A stretch of 40,548 nucleotides of DNA from Shewanella hafniensis (GTDB lineage: Bacteria; Pseudomonadota; Gammaproteobacteria; Enterobacterales; Shewanellaceae): assembly GCF_019655335.1 (NCBI RefSeq), contig NZ_BPFD01000043.1, positions 1-40,548 of the forward strand, read 5' to 3'. Shown piece by piece: positions 17,463-26,227 of the stretch. The stretch's first letter is position 1. The number at the start of each line of letters is the position of its first letter. The notes beneath the pieces are model-generated. The model had not been told where the DNA came from. It did not search any database and was given only the letters and a program-made list of their open reading frames with translations. The translations under genes and the position numbers were made by a program.

Positions 17463-18272
17463 TTATTGAGCGAGGCCTAATGCCTTAGGAAATAGAATAT
17501 TGTTTTCTAAGTGAATATGCTGATGTAAATCAGCCTCAAATTCCGCTAGCGTGGCATAACACACACGCCACGTAGTGCAAGCATGTTCCGGTGGCGTGAA
17601 GTCGTTCGTGAGCTCGTGTAATTTTTGCAAGATCAAACCGACTTCTTCATGTTCGTGCTGCATCGCATTGATGGGATTACCAATATGGCCAAAGCAAGTT
17701 TCAATGTGCTCTGCTTGACTCAAACCGCGTATCGCCGGAAACAGTATTTTTTCTTCTTTCATTAAATGCGGCATCAAGTCTTCTACTAAAGCACGTACCC
17801 AACCCGCAAAGGGAACTATTTCGGCATAGTGCTCACCGTGGGCGCGGACCATCTTCTCAGAGTATTCGACCAATAACGGTGCTTTTTCGCGCACGTATTG
17901 ATGGTGCGTTGATTCTATATATTCAATAAGTTGATCTAAGGGTAATTGATTCAATTCATCTTCTTTGCTGCCAGTCAGTGTTACGGCATTCAGTGCAGCA
18001 ACCACTTTTGCGGGATCTATTTCTGCACGCTCGCAGGCGATCGACAGCGGTTTACCGCCGCCACAACAGAAATCGATACCAAATTGGCTGAACACATGGG
18101 CGCGGCGAAAATCTTCGGCAACCAACTCACCGACTTTTTGTTCTAGCCAGTGGTTATCCTGAGTGCTCTCACTAAGCGGAAAACCTTGACCAAGTTGTGC
18201 ATCATGGCGAGGTTGAGAATCCACTCTATGGCCAGTGGCTTGTGCATCTTTTGGGGTAGAAGTAGCAGACAT
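17463..18272 (-). CDS. ytfE: Di-iron iron-sulfur cluster repair protein (YtfE/ScdA/DnrN family)
   Basis: 269 residues. It repairs Fe-S clusters damaged by nitric oxide or peroxide. After a 40-residue non-conserved extension comes a ScdA_N (DUF542) domain with FCCGGGKPL (Cys69-Cys70), then a hemerythrin-like domain. Likely iron ligands are His123/124, His169, Glu173, His206/208, His250/254 and Glu256. The start is set at the ATG at 18272, six bases after GGAG; an upstream TTG would put the ribosome site inside the gene. E. coli YtfE has 220 residues and lacks the extension. I saw no convincing NsrR site upstream. Confidence 0.92.
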   Translation of the reverse strand: MSATSTPKDAQATGHRVDSQPRHDAQLGQGFPLSESTQDNHWLEQKVGELVAEDFRRAHVFSQFGIDFCCGGGKPLSIACERAEIDPAKVVAALNAVTLTGSKEDELNQLPLDQLIEYIESTHHQYVREKAPLLVEYSEKMVRAHGEHYAEIVPFAGWVRALVEDLMPHLMKEEKILFPAIRGLSQAEHIETCFGHIGNPINAMQHEHEEVGLILQKLHELTNDFTPPEHACTTWRVCYATLAEFEADLHQHIHLENNILFPKALGLAQ

Positions 18273-18499
18273 AAATAGCTCCAAAGCAGCAATAAATTTA
18301 CATTCATATTATTTGCAGCTTTAATGCGTAGCAACTAAACCCGACTAAAATACTCAGGATTTGCTGATGATATCACAGTTAATTGAGCGAAATATCTCTT
18401 AAGGAGTAGGTGGCCGCCTTAGCTTGGAGTTGCAAATTGGCTCTCGTAACCTTGAAATACAGATTGACGAAAATGCCAAAGTGTTTCGCTTTTTATCAC

Positions 18500-21490
18500 T
18501 TAATTTGGGAGCGATAACTTGGCCTTGTTTAGTGTATTCGTACAACTGGGTAGGTTTTGCCCGCGGTAATTGCGACAGGCCCAAAAGGGGCCGAATCGAC
18601 CATCCTTTAACAGCATATCGCCGCCACAGAGGCTACAAAGTGGTGCTATATGACCACAGTTCTCATTCAAACATACCTTAAAGCCAGCAAAGCGTGTGCG
18701 GGTCATTGGGCTAGCGCAAAGTTCACAGCCTTGCTCCTTGTGATCACACAAGGGAAAATGTGAGCAAGAATAAAACGATTTAAAATTCCCCGTTCTAGGC
18801 TTAAGCGTTCCCGTGCTACAACGCACGCATTTTACTTCTTCAAATAACCTTTGCACTAACGAGGTGTTGAACTCATCTTGTTCAATATCGTAGCTTTTTG
18901 TAAGCAGTTCAGTGACGAAAGGACTCACATCTGTCATATCGGCAGTCACATAGGCGCGGTGTTTTGCCCGCGTTAACGCGACATAAAATAGTCGGCGTTC
19001 TTCTGCAAATTCAAATGCTTCAGTTTTAGGTAAAAAAGCATCCAGTATCGGCGGCGTAATTTTCATCGACGGAAAGCCATGCATTCCCGTCTTCATCCCC
19101 ATGATCACCACATAATCGGCTTCTTTCCCCTTCGAAGCATGAAAAGATTGGCACTCAATCTTCATGTTGGGGTACTTAGTTTTAAGTTGGTTAACTTGGC
19201 TGTTATCGGGTAACTGAAACCTAAAACGGGCCAGCAAATAGACACTCGGTACGCTGCTAAGTTTGTCACTTCCGGCGCTTATCCTTGCACTTATTGCCGT
19301 TAATGCTTGTTCCAGTGCATTCGGGCTTGGCTCATCTTTACTGGCAGGTTCGTTTTCTCCTCGGCGTATTATTGAAACTGCGGGGGAGGTAACCTGCGTG
19401 AGGGAGCGAATATCCTTGCTCAATTGTGTGGGATTTTGGCTGACAAACTGGGTGGCAACCTTCCCAATACTGCTGTTAAACCTAAAAGTTAGATCTAGTT
19501 TGCTTAGGGCGGTTGGGCCAAAATAGCGAGTAAACTGCGTGGTTAAACTCACATCTGCACCGCTAAAGCGATAAATTGCCTGCCAGTCATCCCCGACACA
19601 AAATAAAGACGCCTGCGCTTTAGAATGTGGCGCACTGGAATCCCTCAAGGCACGCACTAAGCGGGCACGTGGTTCTGAAATATCTTGGAACTCATCCACC
19701 ATAATAAAACGCCACGGGCTAATAAATTGCCCACGTTGTAGATACGTCAGCGCTTTGCCAATCATGTCCTCAAAATCAATGTCGCCATTTATTGCTAAAT
19801 GTTGCTCATAGCGCGTGAGGATGGGCTCAAGCAGTTCGAATGCCTTACGGGTCTGCTGAGCATCGGCGGCGCGGGCAAATACTCCCTCAAGACCATGTTC
19901 ATCAAGGCAAGTTGCTTTATATAGGCCAATCAGCTGACTAAACATTTTTGCCAATTCGGTTACGCGGCCTAGTTCATGCAGGGTGGCGAGTATGGCTTCA
20001 TCGGGTAAGGGCGCGTATTGCACTTTAAAGATCTGTAAAGCTTGCTCAAGCTTACCGATTAACGACCCGTTTTTATGTTGGTAATAAAATAGCTCAATAC
20101 ACTTAGTACCATGTTGTTGATGTAGCTGGCGTTTCCATGCCATCGATTCCAAGTACTTTTGGTTATCGATATAAGGGGCGGTATTGTGGTGTTCATCAAT
20201 ACCATAGTATTCAAGATAAACTTGATATTCAGGCAGATAGAAATCGGGTTGATACTGACGAAATTCAATACTGCGCACATCATGCTCATACTTAGCTTCA
20301 TAAACATATTCGATGCCGTTGCTAAATAGCCAGTTGGCAATGTAGAGCTCACCAAAGCTTTTGACTCGCTCACCTTTAAGACTGTGAATATCGTTATCAT
20401 TCAAGTATTGAAAATACTCACCTTCCACCTCGAACTCGAACGGGCTTTTTTCAACATAATAGAAACGGCTGAAGTACTCGAAAAGCTGCTTACGGTAAGC
20501 CACATCTTCAATCAAAGTCTCAAGGGTATTGTGCACCCACAGCGCTTTGGCTTTGTCATCTTCTGCCCAAGGGGACAAACTGGGTTTAGCGCGCTCAACA
20601 TCGGCAATAATTTTTAAGCCTAAACTGTGGAAAGTACTCGCCTTGATATTCTCAGTGCCAAGCTTGTTTTTAATCCGCTCATCCATCTCGTCAGCCGCTT
20701 GACGGCCATAGGCTAACAGCAGTATTTCATCGGGTTTTGCTTGACCACTCTTAAGTAAATATCCCGCTCGCCCGACCATCACACTGGTTTTGCCCGTGCC
20801 TGCACCTGCCAATAGCAAGTTATTGTTATCATCGATAATACAAGCTCGGCGCTGTTTTTCGGTTAAGGGGTTAGATTCTACACGCTCAAAATAGTCGGCA
20901 AATTTAACGAGCTGAGACTGAATGTAATTTTCACGCAGCTGTTTTACATCGGCGCGAGTCCAGCGGTGGATTTGCTTAAGCCTCGCTAACAAAGTGTGTA
21001 GATTTGCCGCCAAGGGCAGGTTTTCACACCAAGGAAACCAACGCTGATATTCGCGCGCAACTCTGGTTTGTATCATTGCTAAACGCGATTCTCGTAAATA
21101 AGTGTGTGCCAGTATTTTATCGACTTTCGCCACTAACTCAGCAATGCGCGCCCCATTGGCATTCGCCCAAAGCAGTGCGATTTCGTTGCCAAATTGATGC
21201 TGCGCAAAATAGCTCAGAAACGGCAGTTGATAGGCTTTGCCAGATACAGTGAAACCTAGCAAGTATCCGAGCGGACTTAAGGTAAAAACCGGCGGGGAGT
21301 CGAGCTGCTGCCAGGTAAAGCATTCGTCAGCGGCAACTTTGTTAGCGCGGCGAGAGTGAGCAAAAAAGCCGCCTTTAGTGCGATTAATGCTAATACCACT
21401 GGCGCTGAGTTTTACCGCATCAGCTTTGCCAATAAAGAAATGGCCAAACCAACTGTGTTTGATATCTTGTTCAGAGTGAGTCAATGACAA
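18500..21490 (-). CDS. helD: HelD-like superfamily I helicase with nuclease-like insert and C-terminal zinc ribbons
   Basis: 996 residues against 684 for E. coli helicase IV. HelD-like landmarks: Q motif NPLTEKQRRACI (207-218), Walker A AGAGTGKT (228-235), SPWRFIMVDEFQDIS (591-605), VGDDWQAIYRFSGAD (632-646), FHASKGKEADYVVI (783-796) and EERRLFYVALTRAK (830-843). Two additions: a PD-(D/E)XK-like segment (about 378-470; Glu381, Asp416, Glu427), and three C4 zinc ribbons at 888-915, 922-945 and 952-983, like those of type IA topoisomerases. The start is probably TTG (21490 or 21484). Role in DNA repair or unwinding is inferred. Confidence 0.88.
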   Translation of the reverse strand: MSLTHSEQDIKHSWFGHFFIGKADAVKLSASGISINRTKGGFFAHSRRANKVAADECFTWQQLDSPPVFTLSPLGYLLGFTVSGKAYQLPFLSYFAQHQFGNEIALLWANANGARIAELVAKVDKILAHTYLRESRLAMIQTRVAREYQRWFPWCENLPLAANLHTLLARLKQIHRWTRADVKQLRENYIQSQLVKFADYFERVESNPLTEKQRRACIIDDNNNLLLAGAGTGKTSVMVGRAGYLLKSGQAKPDEILLLAYGRQAADEMDERIKNKLGTENIKASTFHSLGLKIIADVERAKPSLSPWAEDDKAKALWVHNTLETLIEDVAYRKQLFEYFSRFYYVEKSPFEFEVEGEYFQYLNDNDIHSLKGERVKSFGELYIANWLFSNGIEYVYEAKYEHDVRSIEFRQYQPDFYLPEYQVYLEYYGIDEHHNTAPYIDNQKYLESMAWKRQLHQQHGTKCIELFYYQHKNGSLIGKLEQALQIFKVQYAPLPDEAILATLHELGRVTELAKMFSQLIGLYKATCLDEHGLEGVFARAADAQQTRKAFELLEPILTRYEQHLAINGDIDFEDMIGKALTYLQRGQFISPWRFIMVDEFQDISEPRARLVRALRDSSAPHSKAQASLFCVGDDWQAIYRFSGADVSLTTQFTRYFGPTALSKLDLTFRFNSSIGKVATQFVSQNPTQLSKDIRSLTQVTSPAVSIIRRGENEPASKDEPSPNALEQALTAISARISAGSDKLSSVPSVYLLARFRFQLPDNSQVNQLKTKYPNMKIECQSFHASKGKEADYVVIMGMKTGMHGFPSMKITPPILDAFLPKTEAFEFAEERRLFYVALTRAKHRAYVTADMTDVSPFVTELLTKSYDIEQDEFNTSLVQRLFEEVKCVRCSTGTLKPRTGNFKSFYSCSHFPLCDHKEQGCELCASPMTRTRFAGFKVCLNENCGHIAPLCSLCGGDMLLKDGRFGPFWACRNYRGQNLPSCTNTLNKAKLSLPN

Positions 21491-21704
21491 TGTAAAACCT
21501 ACGGCTAAAAAAGTTTTAGAATTAACAGGCTGATTTTTAAATGCATTATAACTTAAAACCCGATGGCTCGCGTCAAGGTTGTGCTATGGGTCGGTGTGGA
21601 TTGTCTATTGATTTTGGTCATCAAACGCAGCCAAGCTCATAGTGTTGGTGAATCATGTCTTAGTTGGCGTGAACCAAGCATGATGGTGACTGTGTAACTA
21701 TGTG

Positions 21705-21749
21705 CATAAGAAGGGCGCGCATTAGAAAGGCGTACATTAGAAGATTGTG
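21705..21749. repeat. Three tandem copies of a 15-bp motif
   Basis: Units begin at 21705, 21720 and 21735, each with CATWAGAA followed by a purine-rich G/A segment; the third copy decays. Period is exactly 15. Non-coding, between the fis terminator and the helD promoter region. Function unknown. Confidence 0.5.
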
Positions 21750-21760
21750 TGTCAGAAAGC

Positions 21761-21784
21761 AAAAAAGCCTGAATCTCTTCAGGC
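21761..21784 (-). terminator. Rho-independent terminator of dusB-fis
   Basis: GCCTGAA / TTCAGGC stem with a four-base loop. On the minus strand it is followed by TTTTTT; on the plus strand by CTTTTCTTTTT. It lies 38 bases past the fis stop. Confidence 0.88.
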
Positions 21785-21821
21785 CTTTTCTTTTTCAATA
21801 CAACAGCTTAATCCTTGAGGA

Positions 21822-23112
<1,291 letters not shown>

Positions 23113-23146
23113 TTTATGTTTCACCTTAGCTCTTCAAAGGGGCGCT

Positions 23147-23175
23147 ATAGTAGCCCTTTTTGTTGGCCGTGAAAA
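23147..23175 (-). promoter_or_regulatory. Candidate dusB-fis promoter with GC-rich discriminator
   Basis: On the minus strand TTTTCA (23175-23170) lies 17 bases before TACTAT (23152-23147), followed by AGCGCCCC. A GC-rich stretch just after the -10 is typical of stringently controlled promoters, and E. coli fis is such a case. The -35 is poor, as expected for a factor-dependent promoter. Confidence 0.45.
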
Positions 23176-23257
23176 GGTCAATAAATGACCTAGAGGTAAT
23201 TTTTTTTCTTGACTTTTAATCGGCGAGAAGTCAGAGGCTAAATAGTTGGAAGCCAGC

Positions 23258-23278
23258 GGTGGCGCATGTTGCGCCACC
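23258..23278 (-). terminator. Strong hairpin just after prmA, without a U tract
   Basis: The perfect 9-bp stem GGTGGCGCA / TGCGCCACC with a TGT loop starts 8 bases beyond the prmA stop on the minus strand. What follows is GCTGGCTTCC, so it is not a classic terminator; it could protect the 3' end or pause polymerase. Confidence 0.4.
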
Positions 23279-23286
23279 CTTTAGCG

Positions 23287-24168
23287 CTATTTACGCTTGC
23301 CTGTCAAGCGGCTCCAATCTTCTTTGTGAGCCGCTGCGTCCATATCGAACCATTGGCTATAAAAGTCAGAGATTTCTTGGGCTTGTTCTTTGAGGAGACC
23401 GGAAAGGGCAAGTTTGCCACCGGTTTTTACGCGTTCTGCGATCAAAGGCGCTAATTCACGCAGTGGGCCGGCAAGAATGTTGGCGACCAGTACGTCGGCT
23501 TTGAGATCGGCGGGTTGATCTTCTGGTAAGTACAAGGCTAGCTTGTCGGCGACATCATTGCGCTCGGCATTAGCACGTGAAGCGTCGATGGCTTGATAGT
23601 CGATATCGATACCTGTGACGTTTTTCGCGCCCAGTTTCAGTGCGGCTACGGCTAAGATGCCAGAGCCACAGCCAAAATCAATTACTTCTTCATTGCTTAA
23701 ATCTAAGCTGTCTAACCATTCTAAACACAATGCAGTCGTAGGGTGAGTACCTGTGCCGAAGGCAAGACCGGGATCGAGGATCACATTGACTGCAGTTGGA
23801 TCGGGGATCTCGCGCCAGCTTGGGCAGATCCACAGACGCGTGCCGAATTGGATGGGGTGGAAGTTATCCATCCACTCACGCACCCAGTCTTTATCTTCAA
23901 TTTGTTCGACTTTATGGCTGAAGTGCTCACCGAGGAAAGGCAAGGTTTTCAACATGGCGATGGTCGGTGTCAGATCGGTTTCTGCATCGAATAAGGCAAC
24001 GACAACGGTATCGCGCCACAGTGGGGTTTCGCCCAGTTTAGGTTCAAAAATAGGGGTGTCTTTACCGTCTTCAAAGGTGATAGAGACTGAGCCTTCTTCC
24101 ATGAGCAAGTCGCTGATGGTTTCAGCGTCGTCGCTATTGGTGTTGATTCGGAGTTGGATCCAAGGCAT
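23287..24168 (-). CDS. prmA: Ribosomal protein L11 methyltransferase
   Basis: 293 residues, the E. coli length. It trimethylates several amino groups of L11 using S-adenosylmethionine. The N-terminal substrate-binding domain ([10 protein letters not shown]) joins a Rossmann methyltransferase domain with [16 protein letters not shown] (162-177), GIDID (186-190) and VANILAGPL (228-236). The ATG at 24168 follows AGGA by seven bases and matches the family start; an upstream TTG would add nine residues. It lies upstream of dusB on the same strand, probably as a separate unit. Confidence 0.97.
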   Translation of the reverse strand: MPWIQLRINTNSDDAETISDLLMEEGSVSITFEDGKDTPIFEPKLGETPLWRDTVVVALFDAETDLTPTIAMLKTLPFLGEHFSHKVEQIEDKDWVREWMDNFHPIQFGTRLWICPSWREIPDPTAVNVILDPGLAFGTGTHPTTALCLEWLDSLDLSNEEVIDFGCGSGILAVAALKLGAKNVTGIDIDYQAIDASRANAERNDVADKLALYLPEDQPADLKADVLVANILAGPLRELAPLIAERVKTGGKLALSGLLKEQAQEISDFYSQWFDMDAAAHKEDWSRLTGKRK

Positions 24169-24552
24169 GGGGGCATCCTGTGGCTGAGTGTGCAAACGCT
24201 AAGGGTTCAAAATATCGCGCTATTGTAAACCATGGCTTAAGGTTCTGCGACTGACTATCGCGGTGTAGCGTTTTTGTCTGCGTAGACAAAGTGTTAGCGA
24301 ACACGCATCGATTGGTGCTGGAAAGCGAATTGTCAGTTTTAATTTTTTGTATAACACCATGAAATATATTGGTTAATTAGTTTTACCTTTGTTTGGTTTG
24401 GTGCGTTTTTTGTGATCTTGTTCTAAGAGTTGCACTCAATCAGGTGAGTTGGCTCACGCTTTAAATCTGTGATGCTGAAGCCGGATCTGCGTTACTGCTA
24501 TGGTGTAGTTTGCCAAGAGGTGCCAACGACAAACGACATAGGTGAATCCAAG
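24169..24552. other. Intergenic region between prmA and the fumarate reductase locus
   Basis: 384 bases, AT-rich, serving divergent genes. It holds a CRP-like site (24443-24458). An in-frame start at 24469 would lengthen the first cytochrome by 28 non-conserved residues and is not adopted. Nothing else is supported. Confidence 0.55.
24443..24458 (+). promoter_or_regulatory. CRP-like site upstream of the first cytochrome b gene
   Basis: GGTGA-GTTGGC-TCACG matches four of five bases in each half of TGTGA-N6-TCACA. It is centred about 102 bases before the ATG at 24553. The second cytochrome gene has a related site with the same GGCTCACG right half. Confidence 0.5.
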
Positions 24553-25275
24553 ATGACAAGCATAACTCGAGTTCACAATAGGGTGAGTACATCGCAAGGT
24601 CATCCTTGGTCAGCAAAGGCTGATAGGCTACAGAGTGCGACTGGGATTATGCTCGGCGGCTTTTTATTGCTGCATATGCATTTTGAGTCGAGCATTTTGC
24701 TGGGTAAAGAGGCTTTTTACCATGTAGTGCAGTTGCTTGAAGGTGGCATGTTCAGCAGCACAGGACATGGTTTCCCTATAGTTACTAAAGTGTTTTCGGT
24801 GTTTATGTTATTGATGGTGATAGTACATGCGGCGGTGGCACTGCGGCGTTTTCCGGCGCAGCTCGGGCAATGGCGCGCCCTGCGCTTGCACATGGGTAGC
24901 ATCAACCACAAGGATACCCATGCGTGGTTTTGGCAACTGATCACCGGCTTTATCTTATTTTTCCTCGTTCCTGTTCATCTCTTCACTATGATTTTGAATC
25001 CTGAAATTGGCCCGCATTTATCGGCTGAGCGGGTGTATCACGATAATGCTTGGTTGCTGTATGTGCTGTTGCTGCCTGCTGTGGTTGTGCACGCCATGAT
25101 TGGCCTGTATCGCGTCGCGGTAAAGTGGGGCATAACCACCAAACGCTCAGGCCTGCGAAAATTCGCCAAGGTGCTGATTATTTACTTGCTATGCCTTGGT
25201 ACTGCGAGCCTAGTTTCATATCTATTTATCGGCAGTGAGCTGGGTATTCCTGTACAGCCTTTCGTGCCTGAGTAG
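24553..25275 (+). CDS. frdC: Type B fumarate reductase/succinate dehydrogenase dihaem cytochrome b subunit, copy 1
   Basis: 240 residues with five hydrophobic helices. Membrane anchor expected to carry two b haems and exchange electrons with quinone. It resembles Wolinella FrdC: QSATGIMLGGFLLLHMH, ILLGKEAF, WQLITGF, VHAMIGLYRVAVKWG. Haem ligands would be His41, His92, His142 and His180, matching His44/93/143/182 of Wolinella; Glu63 matches the quinol-site Glu66. Val178 stands where Wolinella has the E-pathway Glu180. The start is the ATG at 24553 after AGGTG. Paralogue of the next gene; probably its own transcription unit. Confidence 0.87.
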   Translation: MTSITRVHNRVSTSQGHPWSAKADRLQSATGIMLGGFLLLHMHFESSILLGKEAFYHVVQLLEGGMFSSTGHGFPIVTKVFSVFMLLMVIVHAAVALRRFPAQLGQWRALRLHMGSINHKDTHAWFWQLITGFILFFLVPVHLFTMILNPEIGPHLSAERVYHDNAWLLYVLLLPAVVVHAMIGLYRVAVKWGITTKRSGLRKFAKVLIIYLLCLGTASLVSYLFIGSELGIPVQPFVPE

Positions 25276-25345
25276 GTTTTGAGCCGGCAGCAGGATTTTG
25301 TTTCACTGCTATTATTTAAGCGTTAGGTTAATTATTCAGCACTCA

Positions 25346-25361
25346 ATTGATCTGGCTCACG
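25346..25361 (+). promoter_or_regulatory. CRP-like site upstream of the second cytochrome b gene
   Basis: ATTGA-TCTGGC-TCACG keeps the TGA-N6-TCA core. A TATTAA at 25385-25390 would place the site near -43 of a start at about 25397, close to a class II activator position. Moderate match only. Confidence 0.45.
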
Positions 25362-25447
25362 TTTTCGTGTGGATATGTGAGCGATATTAATTTGCAGTAA
25401 GACTTAATGAGATTGGCTCGATAAGGTCAACGGTATGAGGCGAGAGG

Positions 25448-26119
25448 ATGGCGATCAAACTAACTATTAAAAAATCGAGTGCTTGGCTGGATTTAAGTCA
25501 GAGCTTGTCTGGCGTCATCCTCGCGGTTTTTCTGTGGACCCACTTAGTCTTAGTCTCATCGATTTTACTGGGTAGCGATGCCATGAATTGGGTAGCGCGC
25601 ACTATGGAGCTGAGCTTTCTTTCTGACGATGGCCACGGTTATCCCTTGGTGGTGACGGGTATTGCAATGGGTATCGCGGCTCTTGCGTTAGTGCATGTGT
25701 TAGTTGCGCTGCAAAAGTTACCCATGAGTTTGCGCCAGCAAAGGGCATTGCGGCAGCAAATGCAAGTGATCAACCACAGTGATACGCGTCTATGGCGTTG
25801 GCAAGCTATTACCGGTGTGGTGATTTTACTGCTGTTGCCAGTACATCTGTGGCTTATTGGCTCGGCTCCCGAAACCATTGGCCCCCAAGGGAGCGCCGAC
25901 CGTATTTGGAACCAAGGGGTGTGGATGGTTTACCTGCCTTTGCTGCTTACTGTGGAGTTACATGCAGCAATTGGTATTTACCGTGTGGCTTTGAAATGGG
26001 GCGCGGCGCGGGATCTCAATAGCCGCAGTCGATTACGTAAGATCAAGACCATTGTGAGCGTGCTATTTATCACAGTAGGCATAGCTTCACTGCTGGCATT
26101 TTTACCCCATGCGAGTTAA
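25448..26119 (+). CDS. frdC: Type B fumarate reductase/succinate dehydrogenase dihaem cytochrome b subunit, copy 2
   Basis: 223 residues, clearly homologous to the preceding gene along its whole length (SSILLGSDAM, DGHGYPLVV, WQAITGVV, LPVHLW, ETIGP, IGIYRVALKWG). Haem ligands would be His32, His83, His133 and His172. Glu170, two residues before the last ligand, corresponds to Wolinella Glu180 (VELH in both), which copy 1 lacks; Glu54 corresponds to Glu66. It is 108 bases before frdA and so the more likely partner of FrdAB. RBS GAGAGG sits directly before the ATG. Confidence 0.87.
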   Translation: MAIKLTIKKSSAWLDLSQSLSGVILAVFLWTHLVLVSSILLGSDAMNWVARTMELSFLSDDGHGYPLVVTGIAMGIAALALVHVLVALQKLPMSLRQQRALRQQMQVINHSDTRLWRWQAITGVVILLLLPVHLWLIGSAPETIGPQGSADRIWNQGVWMVYLPLLLTVELHAAIGIYRVALKWGAARDLNSRSRLRKIKTIVSVLFITVGIASLLAFLPHAS

Positions 26120-26133
26120 TTCCGCCGGCAATT

Positions 26134-26165
26134 AATGAATAAGTAAATCAATGAATAAGCTAATC
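26134..26165. repeat. 16-bp direct repeat, two copies
   Basis: AATGAATAAGTAAATC and AATGAATAAGCTAATC are adjacent in the spacer before frdA. Two mismatches. No function evident. Confidence 0.4.
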
Positions 26166-26227
26166 GTGAATAGAATGTCGAACACCGCAAACTACATAAG
26201 AATAAATGACCCGATTAAGGAGCAGGC

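Larger units (their letters stand above)
21491..21821. other. Intergenic region between helD and fis
   Basis: 331 bases without a supportable gene. It contains the fis terminator (21761-21784), a 15-bp triple repeat (21705-21749) and a possible helD promoter on the minus strand: a perfect TATAAT at 21550-21545, with TTGACG at 21576-21571 but a 20-base spacer, which is long. Confidence 0.5.

Noticed and set aside
18273..18499. NsrR or FNR-type site upstream of ytfE
   Set aside because: Expected from the gene's role, but no sequence here fits the known motifs well. TGTGATATCATCAGC has wrong spacing for CRP.
23141..23160. GGGC...GCCC stem-loop with T5 as a terminator before dusB
   Set aside because: Only three or four pairs form; the stretch is better explained as the promoter and GC-rich discriminator of dusB-fis.
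24469..24552. 28-residue N-terminal extension of the first cytochrome b
   Set aside because: It lies before any conserved sequence; the ATG at 24553 has a ribosome site and the expected length.
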